A stretch of 5,683 nucleotides of DNA from Acidobacteriaceae bacterium. Its GTDB lineage: Bacteria > Acidobacteriota > Terriglobia > Terriglobales > Acidobacteriaceae. The stretch is from the NCBI GenBank assembly GCA_003135495.1, contig PLBX01000210.1:1611-7293 (forward strand). Reading direction: 5' to 3'. Within the stretch, counting starts at the first letter, position 1. Every line of letters begins with the position of its first letter. Position numbers and translations under genes: made by a program. Below, one piece after another: positions 1-5,259 of this stretch. The notes beneath the pieces were generated by a model, which made no database searches, was not told the DNA's origin, and worked only from the letters and a program-made list of their open reading frames with translations.

Positions 1-67
1 GCACGGCTTTAGCCGTGCCATAAGTGGCAAAAACCATAGCGGCTTTACAGCTTGCGGAAAAACTCAC

Positions 68-93
68 GCTTCGTATCAGGGCTTCGTATCAGG
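68..93. repeat. 13-bp perfect tandem duplication
   Basis: GCTTCGTATCAGG occurs twice back to back (68-80 and 81-93). The second copy runs directly into the left arm of the 93-112 palindrome. This looks like a local slippage or insertion footprint inside the repeat cluster. Confidence 0.85.
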
Positions 94-121
94 GTATGCC
101 TTCAGGCATACCGCAATTAGA

Positions 122-147
122 GCCAAAAACATTGCGGCTTTAGCCGC
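122..147 (-). terminator. possible intrinsic terminator of the crcB-DUF190 unit
   Basis: Read on the minus strand, the palindrome GCGGCT-AA-AGCCGC (147-134) is followed after AATG by a run of five T. It lies about 67 nt past the DUF190 stop codon. The stem is only 6 bp and the T-run is offset, so a terminator role is plausible but weak. The palindrome may simply be one of the dispersed repeats. Confidence 0.35.
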
Positions 148-213
148 TGAGGGAATATGTCTTAGAAATTGATCCGAGAACAAATCGGCTAACTCATCCC
201 AATCTCGGAAGCC

Positions 214-561
214 TCAATCCAAGCTGCCCTGCTCGATCACAACATTCTCCCGCACGATGAGCCGATGCGCCGCCATCTCTTTCAGCTTCGGAAGGACCCG
301 GCTGACGTGCTCATCGGTATCGACGAAGGAGACGACGACGGGCAAGTCTCCACCCGCTTCAACCAGGTGAGCGCTGCGAACCTTGCCGCGCCCTAAAAAA
401 CCGGCTACTGCGTGGACCACGACTCCGCTAAAAACATTTTCTTCGCGCAGGTACTTCAAGATTTCAAGGTGCAGAGGACGGTGGTGCCAGGAATCGCCCT
501 CGGTTAAATAAATGGTGACTTGGACGGCCATAATTTTGGCGAGATGGGATGACGCCTCCAT
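214..561 (-). CDS. DUF190 family protein, partner of the fluoride channel gene
   Basis: The protein has 115 residues from the chosen start and matches the small DUF190 family (PII-like alpha/beta fold, often ~105-110 residues) that commonly sits beside crcB. Visible family features are the opening strand VTIYLTEGD, a PLHLEILKYLREENVFSG helix region, a glycine-containing middle (AGFLGRGKVRSAHL) and the hallmark DLPVVVSFVDTDEHVSRVLPKL. Its biochemical role is unknown; a regulatory or accessory role in fluoride export is inferred from context only. The ATG at 559-561 is one base beyond the crcB TAA (TAA-A-ATG), which suggests translational coupling. The ATG at 529-531 (105 residues, starting right at the domain) is an equally possible start. 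Neither has a well-placed Shine-Dalgarno (SD) sequence. A longer start at 618 would overlap crcB by 56 bp and add unconserved residues. Confidence 0.85.
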   Translation of the reverse strand: MEASSHLAKIMAVQVTIYLTEGDSWHHRPLHLEILKYLREENVFSGVVVHAVAGFLGRGKVRSAHLVEAGGDLPVVVSFVDTDEHVSRVLPKLKEMAAHRLIVRENVVIEQGSLD

Positions 562-562
562 T

Positions 563-934
563 TTACAGCGCCCGCGCCAATGCCGCTCCGGCAATGACGG
601 CGGCAAGCGAAAGCACATTGCTGCCGACGATGTTTATTCCGGTCAGCAACCATTGCCCCCGCTCCATGAGCGCGAAGCTCTCATAGGCATAACTGGAGAA
701 CGTAGTGTATGAGCCGCAAAAGCCAATCACAACCAGCAGTCGCCAGCGCGGATCGATCAGCACGCGTTCGGTCGAGAATACGAGAAAGAACCCGACCAGC
801 AGGCTGCCAGTCACGTTGATGAGCAGCGTGCCGTAAGGAAATGCCGACGAAAAGTCGCGAGCGATTAACAGGCTGAGGAAGTAACGGGCGCTGGCTCCGA
901 CGACGGCGCCGAGCGCGATCCAGAGATAGTTCAA
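563..934 (-). CDS. crcB: fluoride ion channel CrcB/FluC
   Basis: This small four-helix membrane protein exports fluoride from the cytoplasm as a dual-topology dimer (known for the family). From the TTG start it is 123 residues, the usual Fluc length. Signatures are GAVVGASARY near residues 9-18, GTLLINVTGSLLVGF at 35-49 with the pore Asn at 40, and GFCGSYTTFSSY at 71-82 with the TTFS element that carries the sodium site and channel phenylalanine. Hydrophobic segments lie at about 3-25, 35-53, 65-87 and 95-122. The TTG at 932-934 was chosen because GGAGGA sits 7 nt upstream of it. The upstream in-frame TTG at 977-979 lies inside the riboswitch and has no SD. The gene is controlled by the fluoride riboswitch directly upstream and is followed by the DUF190 gene. 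Confidence 0.95.
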   Translation of the reverse strand: MNYLWIALGAVVGASARYFLSLLIARDFSSAFPYGTLLINVTGSLLVGFFLVFSTERVLIDPRWRLLVVIGFCGSYTTFSSYAYESFALMERGQWLLTGINIVGSNVLSLAAVIAGAALARAL

Positions 935-943
935 GATGGAGTC

Positions 944-966
944 CTCCAACAAACGTTCTGTAGGAG
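944..966 (-). promoter_or_regulatory. RBS-sequestering hairpin, expression platform of the fluoride riboswitch
   Basis: On the minus strand CUCC (966-963) can pair with GGAG of the crcB SD (947-944). After a U-U mismatch, ACAGA (961-957) pairs with UUUGU (953-949) around a 3-nt loop. The same CUCC is needed for the aptamer pseudoknot, so the two folds exclude each other. Fluoride binding should therefore free the SD and turn translation on. The pairings are read directly from the sequence; the switching mechanism is inferred. Confidence 0.65.
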
Positions 967-1006
967 TTATCAGCCCCAAGGGCGGTTAATGGCGAACTCC
1001 ATCGCC
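958..1006 (-). promoter_or_regulatory. fluoride riboswitch (crcB motif)
   Basis: The minus strand carries the conserved aptamer layout. Stem GGCG/CGCC (1006-1003 with 994-991) encloses the loop AUGGAGUU. The linker AUUAACC follows, then a second stem GCCC/GGGC (983-980 with 976-973), then UGAUAACUCCUACAG, which matches the conserved 3' end. The loop GGAGUU (1000-995) pairs perfectly with AACUCC (968-963), giving the diagnostic pseudoknot. The element lies just upstream of crcB, the gene family most often controlled by this riboswitch class, so the assignment is firm. Confidence 0.95.
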
Positions 1007-1015
1007 AAGGGCAAC

Positions 1016-1021
1016 AGTATA
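1016..1021 (-). promoter_or_regulatory. probable -10 box of the crcB promoter
   Basis: TATACT on the minus strand at 1021-1016 is a good -10 hexamer. It would start transcription near 1009, just before the first base of the riboswitch stem. No convincing -35 box lies 16-18 bp upstream (TCATGC at 1044-1039), so the call rests on the -10 and its position. Confidence 0.5.
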
Positions 1022-1130
1022 GCGCAGGCGCATGACAGGCATGACGCTAGTGCGAGCAGGGACGTGGGACGCGGCGGGCCGCCCTCTATATCTATATTCG
1101 GTACGCTTATTGTCGTCAGGGCTCCCTTCC

Positions 1131-1159
1131 TTGACACCCTGTTTTCAGCCCTTTATCCT
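1131..1159 (+). promoter_or_regulatory. sigma-70-type promoter of the yceD-rpmF-plsX-fabD operon
   Basis: A perfect -35 TTGACA (1131-1136) is followed, after exactly 17 bp, by TATCCT (1154-1159), which matches four of six consensus bases. Transcription would start at about 1166, giving an ~88-nt leader before yceD. It is the best promoter in the window, as expected for an operon containing a ribosomal protein gene. Confidence 0.75.
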
Positions 1160-1175
1160 TACGTATTGCTCCCTG

Positions 1176-1191
1176 AGAGACTTTCGTCTCT
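1176..1191 (+). other. small hairpin in the yceD leader
   Basis: AGAGAC (1176-1181) and GTCTCT (1186-1191) form a perfect 6-bp stem around TTTC, about 10 nt into the predicted transcript. A second weak stem (CCGC 1202-1205 with GCGG 1214-1217) follows. No T-run follows either stem, so termination is not indicated. Transcript stability or leader control is possible but unproven. Confidence 0.4.
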
Positions 1192-1253
1192 GTGCGCACT
1201 TCCGCGGGCCTTTGCGGTAATTTGAGTGGGGGCGGCGGAGGTTCCACGTTCCA

Positions 1254-1805
1254 ATGTTCATCGAACTGAAAGATCTTGAGATTCGCCCAATTGATTTCCG
1301 GGAGGAGTTTGCCCCCGGCGCAATCGATCTAGGCCCCGAGGTGCGCCAGCGCTCGCCATTGCGCAGCGAGGGCCGGGCGGATCTGGTCGAAGAGCATCAC
1401 GGCAAGCACAAAACCGTGCAGGACATTCGGGTGAAGGGCAAGCTCGATACGAGTTTGGAAGTGCTTTGCGCGCGTTGTCTTGAACCGGTTGTGCATCCGG
1501 TAGAGCGCAGTTTCGATCTTCTCTATCGGCCGCTGGGAATTGACTCTGGCCACGAAGAGCTTTCCGTGACCGACGCCGAAGCGGAAATTGGTTATTACGA
1601 GAATGGTGGCCTGCTGCTAGAGGACACACTGCGAGAGCAGGTACTTTTGGCTCTGCCGCTGAAAACGCTGTGCCGTGAGGACTGCAAAGGTTTATGTCCG
1701 CACTGCGGCAAGAATATGAATGAAATAGAGTGCGGATGCGTGGACGAACTAGAAGATCCGCGTTGGTCGGCTCTGAAAGAAATACGCGATAAACTGAATC
1801 AATAG
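1254..1805 (+). CDS. yceD: YceD/DUF177 family protein, metal-site cysteines present
   Basis: The 183-residue protein belongs to the DUF177/YceD family, almost always encoded just before rpmF and linked in other bacteria to 23S rRNA or large-subunit biogenesis. The middle has the CARC motif (C72, C75) in the conserved LEVLCARCLEPV context. The C-terminal half has DTLREQVLLALPLKTLC, then C140, C144, C148, C151, C160 and C162 (CKGLCPHCGKN...CGC), which look like zinc ligands. The end, DPRWSALKEI, is also family-typical. The start follows GGAGG at 1237-1241, a rather long spacing of 12 nt. The rpmF gene begins 25 nt after the stop. The precise molecular role is unsettled. Confidence 0.9.
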   Translation: MFIELKDLEIRPIDFREEFAPGAIDLGPEVRQRSPLRSEGRADLVEEHHGKHKTVQDIRVKGKLDTSLEVLCARCLEPVVHPVERSFDLLYRPLGIDSGHEELSVTDAEAEIGYYENGGLLLEDTLREQVLLALPLKTLCREDCKGLCPHCGKNMNEIECGCVDELEDPRWSALKEIRDKLNQ

Positions 1806-1830
1806 ACACTGAGAACTTAAAAAGGACATC

Positions 1831-2016
1831 ATGCCTAATCCAAAACGAAGACATTCCCAGAAACGCACCGCCACGCGGCGCGCCCACGATTCCCTTTCGA
1901 AGCACTCCTTGTCGGAGTGTCCGAATTGCCATGAGCGCAAAATGCCACACCGCGCCTGCCCCAAATGCGGCACCTACAAAGGTCGCGAAGTTGTAGAGGT
2001 CGACGAAAAGTCCTAG
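1831..2016 (+). CDS. rpmF: 50S ribosomal protein L32
   Basis: This 61-residue, strongly basic protein starts MPNPKRRHSQ, a standard bL32 opening (usual length ~55-65). A zinc ribbon is visible as C30-x2-C33 and C43-x2-C46 (CPNCHERKMPHRACPKCG), so this is the zinc-binding form. It is a structural part of the large ribosomal subunit. AAGGA lies 4 nt before the ATG. It sits 25 nt after yceD and 15 nt before plsX, as in many bacteria, and is likely transcribed from the promoter upstream of yceD. Confidence 0.97.
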   Translation: MPNPKRRHSQKRTATRRAHDSLSKHSLSECPNCHERKMPHRACPKCGTYKGREVVEVDEKS

Positions 2017-2031
2017 TTCTTTCTTCTTCCC

Positions 2032-3048
2032 ATGCCTAGCGTAATCGCTTTGGATGCGATGGGGTCCGACAAGGCGCCGAAGCCCGAGATTGAGGGCGCG
2101 CTGCAGGCGGCACGTCATCACGGCGTCAGCGTGCTTCTGGTCGGCCCAGAAACCCGGCTACGGGCAGACTTGGCCCGTTACCCTGGAGCGCGCCGGCTGC
2201 CTATCGAAGTCGTACACGCCAGCGAAGTCATTACCATGGAAGACAAAGTGGACGCGATTCGCGGCAAGCGCGATTCGTCGATCCGCGTCGGATTGCGCCT
2301 GGTGCGCGAAGGCCGGGCTGCGGGCTTTGTTACGGCGGGCAATACCGGCGCAGCCATGGCCACCGCAAAAGTCGTGCTGGGCGCGCTGCCCGGAGTGGAT
2401 CGTCCCGCGCTGGCAGCGGCGTTTCCGACAGTCAACAATACCGCTGCGGTTCTGCTTGACGTCGGCGCGAATGTCGATTGCACCGCGGTTAATCTGGAGC
2501 AGTTCGCGGTGATGGGCGAGATCTACTGCCGCACCATCTTCGGCAAGAAGCGCCCTCGCGTAGGCCTGCTATCGATTGGAGAAGAAGAAGGCAAAGGAAA
2601 CGACTTGACCCGCGCGGCTTTTCAGTTGCTGAAGCGTCTGCCCATTAATTTTATCGGCAACGTCGAAGGCCGCGACTTATACAACGGACACGTGGATGTA
2701 ATCGTAGCTGACGGCTTCGTAGGCAACGTCGCGCTAAAAACTTCGGAGGGCGTTGCGCGCCTGGTCAGCGCAGTGCTCAAAGAAACTCTGAAATCGACGA
2801 TCACACGGCAGGTAGGCGCCTATCTTTCGCGCCATGCGTTTTCGGATTTCAAAAAGCGGCTTGATCATACCGAGTATGGCGGCGCGCCGCTGCTTGGCAT
2901 AAAAGGCGTATGCATCATCACCCACGGGTCGTCGAATACCAATGCCATCAAGAACGCGGTGCGGGTCGCGGCGGAATTTGCCGAAGGCAAAGTGAACGAA
3001 ACCATCGAGCGCGAACTGGCAGGACTGAGCGCAACGTTGCAGACCTAG
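2032..3048 (+). CDS. plsX: phosphate acyltransferase PlsX
   Basis: PlsX turns acyl-ACP and phosphate into acyl-phosphate, the donor used by PlsY to acylate glycerol-3-phosphate at the start of phospholipid synthesis. It acts as a peripheral membrane enzyme. The 338-residue length is normal for the family. Motifs in order are DAMGSDKAP (8-16), [11 protein letters not shown] (62-72), KRDSS (79-83), [10 protein letters not shown] (101-110), LLDVGAN (141-147), [13 protein letters not shown] (178-190), NVEGRD (210-215), DGFVGNV (227-233), [10 protein letters not shown] (283-292) and HGSSN (298-302). No key region is missing. There is no SD before the ATG, where the sequence is pyrimidine-rich, so translation may be coupled to rpmF 15 nt upstream. 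The stop codon overlaps the left edge of the inverted repeat that follows. Confidence 0.97.
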   Translation: MPSVIALDAMGSDKAPKPEIEGALQAARHHGVSVLLVGPETRLRADLARYPGARRLPIEVVHASEVITMEDKVDAIRGKRDSSIRVGLRLVREGRAAGFVTAGNTGAAMATAKVVLGALPGVDRPALAAAFPTVNNTAAVLLDVGANVDCTAVNLEQFAVMGEIYCRTIFGKKRPRVGLLSIGEEEGKGNDLTRAAFQLLKRLPINFIGNVEGRDLYNGHVDVIVADGFVGNVALKTSEGVARLVSAVLKETLKSTITRQVGAYLSRHAFSDFKKRLDHTEYGGAPLLGIKGVCIITHGSSNTNAIKNAVRVAAEFAEGKVNETIERELAGLSATLQT

Positions 3049-3152
3049 GTCAAAGGTGCGAGGTTAGATTGTAGAGGTTAAGATCCGCGGATCGCCGATG
3101 CCGCTGACGCAATGGGTTTAACCTTTGCAATCTAACCTCTGACCTCTGACCT
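3047..3152. repeat. long imperfect inverted repeat between plsX and fabD
   Basis: GAGGTTAGATTG (3060-3071) is exactly repeated in inverse as CAATCTAACCTC (3128-3139). AGGTTAA (3075-3081) matches TTAACCT (3118-3124). The three positions between these arms can pair in RNA (U-G, A-U, G-U), and G3082-U3117 adds another wobble, so a 23-bp stem with a 34-nt loop is possible. The loop holds the 12-bp palindrome GATCCGCGGATC (3082-3093). The outer edges carry AGGTCA (3047-3052) and a tandem CCTCTGA pair (3136-3149). There is no T-run after the stem, so this is not a standard terminator. A dispersed MITE-like repeat or a transcript-processing structure fits better. Confidence 0.8.
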
Positions 3153-3162
3153 AATTCTTACT

Positions 3163-4116
3163 ATGACAAACACTTCTTCTCCAATCGCATTTCTTTTCCC
3201 TGGCCAAGGTTCGCAAGTTGTGGGCATGGGAAAAGAGCTGGCTGACAATTATCCGATCGCCCGTCGAACCTTCGAAGAAGCCGACGCGTCGCTCGGCTAC
3301 AAGCTCTCGCAAGTGTGCTTCGAAGGTCCGGAAGAAAAACTGAAATTGACGGAGATTACGCAGCCTGCGATTTTGACGGCTTCGATTGCGGCATTTCGCG
3401 TGTTGCAGGAAAAAGGCGTGACGCCGCAATTTGTCGCCGGACACAGCCTCGGCGAGTATTCGGCGCACGTCGCCGCTGGCACGTTCACTTTTGCCGACGC
3501 CGTGCGCACGGTCCGAAACCGCGGAAAATATATGCAGGAAGCAGTGCCGGTTGGCGTGGGCGCAATGGCGGCGATTCTCGGCATGACGCTGGACAAGGTA
3601 AGCGCCCTCGCCAGAGAAGCAGCGCAGGGAGAAGTTTGCGACATTGGCAATATCAATTCTCCCGAACAGATTGTGCTCTCAGGAAACACCGGCGCCATAA
3701 CCCGCGCCATCGCGTTAGCGACGCAACGCGGCGCAAAGAAGGCGGTAAATCTGCCCGTGAGCGCACCTTTCCATTGTTCACTGATGCAGCCCGCGCAAGA
3801 CCGCTTGGCGCGTGATCTCGCCGCGTTGAGCTTTCGGAATCCTTCGTGTCCGATCGTCTGCAATGTGGACGCGGCACTCGTGACTCAGGCCGACGCTGCA
3901 CGCGATGCGTTGATTCGCCAAGTCACCGCTACGGTGAAGTGGGAACCGTCCGTGCGACTGCTAATCGATAGGGGAGCGACTCTGTTCGTCGAAGTCGGAC
4001 CGGCAAAAGTTTTGTGGGGATTAATGCGGCAGATCGATCGCTCAAAGACTTCTTTGTCGGTCGCAGACGAAGCCTCATTGCAGAAGACGCTGGCGCAGGT
4101 TACGACTGCAGCTTAG
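3163..4116 (+). CDS. fabD: malonyl-CoA:ACP transacylase FabD
   Basis: FabD moves the malonyl group from malonyl-CoA to the acyl carrier protein, supplying the extender unit of type II fatty acid synthesis in the cytoplasm. The 317 residues are near the family norm (~310). Catalytic features are visible: FPGQGSQ (12-18, oxyanion hole), GHSLGEYS (93-100) with nucleophile Ser95, the substrate-binding Arg120 in RNRGKYMQ, NINSPEQIVLSG (163-174), catalytic His204 in SAPFHCSLM, and VEVGPAKVLWGL near the C-terminus. No SD is evident before the ATG. The gap to plsX is 114 nt and is filled by an inverted repeat. A fabH gene, often found here, is absent, and fabG and acpP do not follow. Confidence 0.97.
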   Translation: MTNTSSPIAFLFPGQGSQVVGMGKELADNYPIARRTFEEADASLGYKLSQVCFEGPEEKLKLTEITQPAILTASIAAFRVLQEKGVTPQFVAGHSLGEYSAHVAAGTFTFADAVRTVRNRGKYMQEAVPVGVGAMAAILGMTLDKVSALAREAAQGEVCDIGNINSPEQIVLSGNTGAITRAIALATQRGAKKAVNLPVSAPFHCSLMQPAQDRLARDLAALSFRNPSCPIVCNVDAALVTQADAARDALIRQVTATVKWEPSVRLLIDRGATLFVEVGPAKVLWGLMRQIDRSKTSLSVADEASLQKTLAQVTTAA

Positions 4117-4125
4117 GTTAGTCTT

Positions 4126-4572
4126 TTAATACGGATACACCGTCAGCGTTTTATCCGACTTTTGCACGAACATGCGGGCGTGCTCGGCGCGTTCATTGAC
4201 GACAACCTCCACTACAACGCCTCCGCCCCCAAAACCCTTCGTATTCGCGGCGCCGTAGATGCGATGGGATTTGATCAGGCCCCATTCCCCGCCCGGCCCC
4301 CAGTCGCGATAAAAATCGGCGTAACTATATTGAGCATACTTCTGCTGATGCTGCCGCCAGCCAGGGTCGTTGAAATATAGACCATAGGCACTTTCGTAAT
4401 CCTTATGCTGGAGCGCGTCAAAGAACTTGTCGACACTGTGTTCTTCCGGCCAGTTGCGATACATCCACGCGAATCCGGCCAGCACGAGCACCGCCGTAAT
4501 CGCGATCAATATCTTTATTTGGCGCTTGCGAGCTTTGGCTGTGTCGTATGGCTGAGCATCAAGAAGAGTCAT
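4126..4572 (-). CDS. single-pass membrane protein of unknown function
   Basis: I do not recognise an established family with certainty. The 148-residue protein has a basic N-terminal stretch (KARKRQIK, 13-20), one hydrophobic helix at about 19-37, and a ~110-residue domain that should face the outside. That domain begins VDKFFDALQHKDYESAYGLY, reminiscent of small NTF2-like (DUF4878-type) domains. It continues with an aromatic, Trp/Tyr-rich part (PGWRQHQQKYAQYSYADFYRDWG, in two pieces around 70-92), a glycine run (113-118) and strand-like VVVEVVV. AGAGGAG lies just before the ATG, supporting the start. It converges on fabD with only 9 bp between stop codons and no clear terminator between them. 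Confidence 0.75.
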   Translation of the reverse strand: MTLLDAQPYDTAKARKRQIKILIAITAVLVLAGFAWMYRNWPEEHSVDKFFDALQHKDYESAYGLYFNDPGWRQHQQKYAQYSYADFYRDWGPGGEWGLIKSHRIYGAANTKGFGGGGVVVEVVVNERAEHARMFVQKSDKTLTVYPY

Positions 4573-4773
4573 AATCTCCTCTAAGCATAATGGATTTCAG
4601 CAAAATAGAGGTAATGAGGATTGGCCAAGCCTCGCGTCTGAACTGACTCAAACATAAGAAAGGGTTGCGCGGTGACGATGTTCTCCGCCGCAGCGGCGTG
4701 AAATCCCTTTCCATTTTGCCGGTATATACTGTTACGGAAGTCCCGGTCTGCGATTTTCCGGCTGTCCGTCCTC
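4573..4773. other. gene-free divergent region, no clear feature
   Basis: No supported gene, RNA or repeat is seen here. It should contain the promoter of the minus-strand membrane protein gene, but no -35/-10 pair is convincing; the best is TTGGCC with TATTTT at a short 15-bp spacing on the minus strand. TATACT at 4725-4730 on the plus strand lacks a -35 box. Confidence 0.5.
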
Positions 4774-4800
4774 TAAAGAGACGCATTGAACTGCCGATGT
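4774..4800 (+). promoter_or_regulatory. sigma-28 (FliA) type promoter upstream of cheY
   Basis: TAAAGAGA (4774-4781), 11 bp, GCCGATGT (4793-4800) matches the flagellar sigma-28 consensus TAAAGTTT-N11-GCCGATAA at five of eight and six of eight positions, with exactly the right spacing. Transcription would start near 4807, about 66 nt before cheY. Sigma-28 normally drives late flagellar and chemotaxis genes, which fits what follows. Confidence 0.65.
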
Positions 4801-4834
4801 ACACCAAGTCAGTGAAATAGTAATCAGCCAATTC

Positions 4835-4856
4835 GCGGCTCGATCCCGGAAGCCGC
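4835..4856 (+). other. hairpin in the cheY leader
   Basis: GCGGCT (4835-4840) pairs with AGCCGC (4851-4856) around a 10-nt loop, ending 16 nt before the cheY ATG. The arms are the same hexamers as in the palindrome at 134-147, though the loop differs. Function unknown; it may be coincidence or affect access to the weak SD (GGTGA, 4862-4866). Confidence 0.4.
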
Positions 4857-4872
4857 AGAGTGGTGATATCCC

Positions 4873-5259
4873 ATGGATAAGATACGAGCGCTCATCGTCG
4901 ATGATTCCTCGGTGATGCGCAAGATTGTCGAGCGTTCGCTGCGGCAAGCGGGCATCGAATTAGAGAAAGTGGTGGAAGCCTCGAACGGCGCCGAAGCGCT
5001 GGCCGCTTTGCGCGACAACCCAGTCGACCTCATTCTCTGCGACATCAATATGCCAGTGATGGATGGGCTGGAATTTGTCCGCCAGTCGTCCACGGTCGAA
5101 AATGCCAAAGGTGTGCCAATCGTAATGATTACCACCGAAGGCAGTGAGTCCCACGTGGTGCAGGCATTGACCGCAGGCGCGCGCGGATACATCCGCAAGC
5201 CCTTTACACCCGAGCAGGTTAAAGAGCACGTCCTGCCGGTGCTAGGGAAAAAGCCATGA
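4873..5259 (+). CDS. cheY: CheY-type single-domain response regulator
   Basis: The 128-residue receiver domain stands alone with no output domain. All phosphorylation-site residues are present: acidic pair D10-D11 (LIVDDSS), phosphoacceptor D57 (LILCDINMPVMDG), T87 (IVMITTEGS), Y106 and K109 (YIRKPFT). Such proteins are phosphorylated by CheA and, in motility systems, bind the flagellar motor switch. Chemotaxis use is supported by the sigma-28-like promoter upstream and the CheX-like gene overlapping its stop codon (ATGA). The SD is weak (GGTGA, 6 nt before ATG). A role in another phosphorelay (for example pili) cannot be excluded, because the wider locus is not visible. Confidence 0.9.
   Translation: MDKIRALIVDDSSVMRKIVERSLRQAGIELEKVVEASNGAEALAALRDNPVDLILCDINMPVMDGLEFVRQSSTVENAKGVPIVMITTEGSESHVVQALTAGARGYIRKPFTPEQVKEHVLPVLGKKP

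Larger units (their letters stand above)
1..147. repeat. cluster of short palindromic (REP-like) intergenic repeats
   Basis: Three perfect palindromes with 2-nt centres lie in this gene-free stretch: 1-18 (arms GCACGGCT/AGCCGTGC around TT), 93-112 (arms GGTATGCCT/AGGCATACC around TC) and 134-147 (arms GCGGCT/AGCCGC around TT). A degenerate fourth copy lies at about 39-55 (GCGGCTTTACAGCTTGCGG). Positions 26-47 and 122-142 are near-copies of each other (a CAAAAAC block, then GCGGCTTTA), so the cluster seems built from repeated units rather than isolated hairpins. The layout resembles REP/BIME-like dispersed repeats. Copy number elsewhere in the genome cannot be seen here. The rest of the gene-free stretch, 148-213, shows nothing recognisable. 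Confidence 0.7.

Noticed and set aside
1..147. CRISPR array
   Set aside because: Palindromes differ in sequence, spacing is irregular, and there are no constant repeats with unique spacers.
562..618. Longer start for the DUF190 gene at 618
   Set aside because: It would overlap the crcB coding region by 56 bp and add residues with no resemblance to the family.
977..979. Upstream TTG as the crcB start (138 residues)
   Set aside because: It lies inside the second stem of the riboswitch aptamer and has no SD, while the TTG at 934 has GGAGGA at 7 nt and gives the normal channel length.
989..1225. Plus-strand open frame of 78 codons before yceD
   Set aside because: It is antisense to the riboswitch region at its start and overlaps the operon promoter, with no SD or known motif.
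1258..2121. 287-codon open frame on the minus strand opposite yceD and rpmF
   Set aside because: It is antisense to two well-recognised genes, has no family motifs, and its length is explained by codon bias of the true genes.
3060..3139. Rho-independent terminator after plsX
   Set aside because: The stem is long, the loop is 34 nt and no T-run follows the right arm.
4117..4125. Bidirectional terminator between fabD and the convergent gene
   Set aside because: Only 9 bp separate the stop codons and I see no stem-loop with a T-run there on either strand.
4725..4730. TATACT as a sigma-70 -10 box for cheY
   Set aside because: No -35-like hexamer at 16-18 bp upstream (AATCCC at 17 bp); the sigma-28-type site downstream is a better match.
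4559..4831. 90-codon minus-strand frame in the region before cheY
   Set aside because: It overlaps the start of the membrane protein gene and the sigma-28-type promoter region, with no recognisable domain or good SD.
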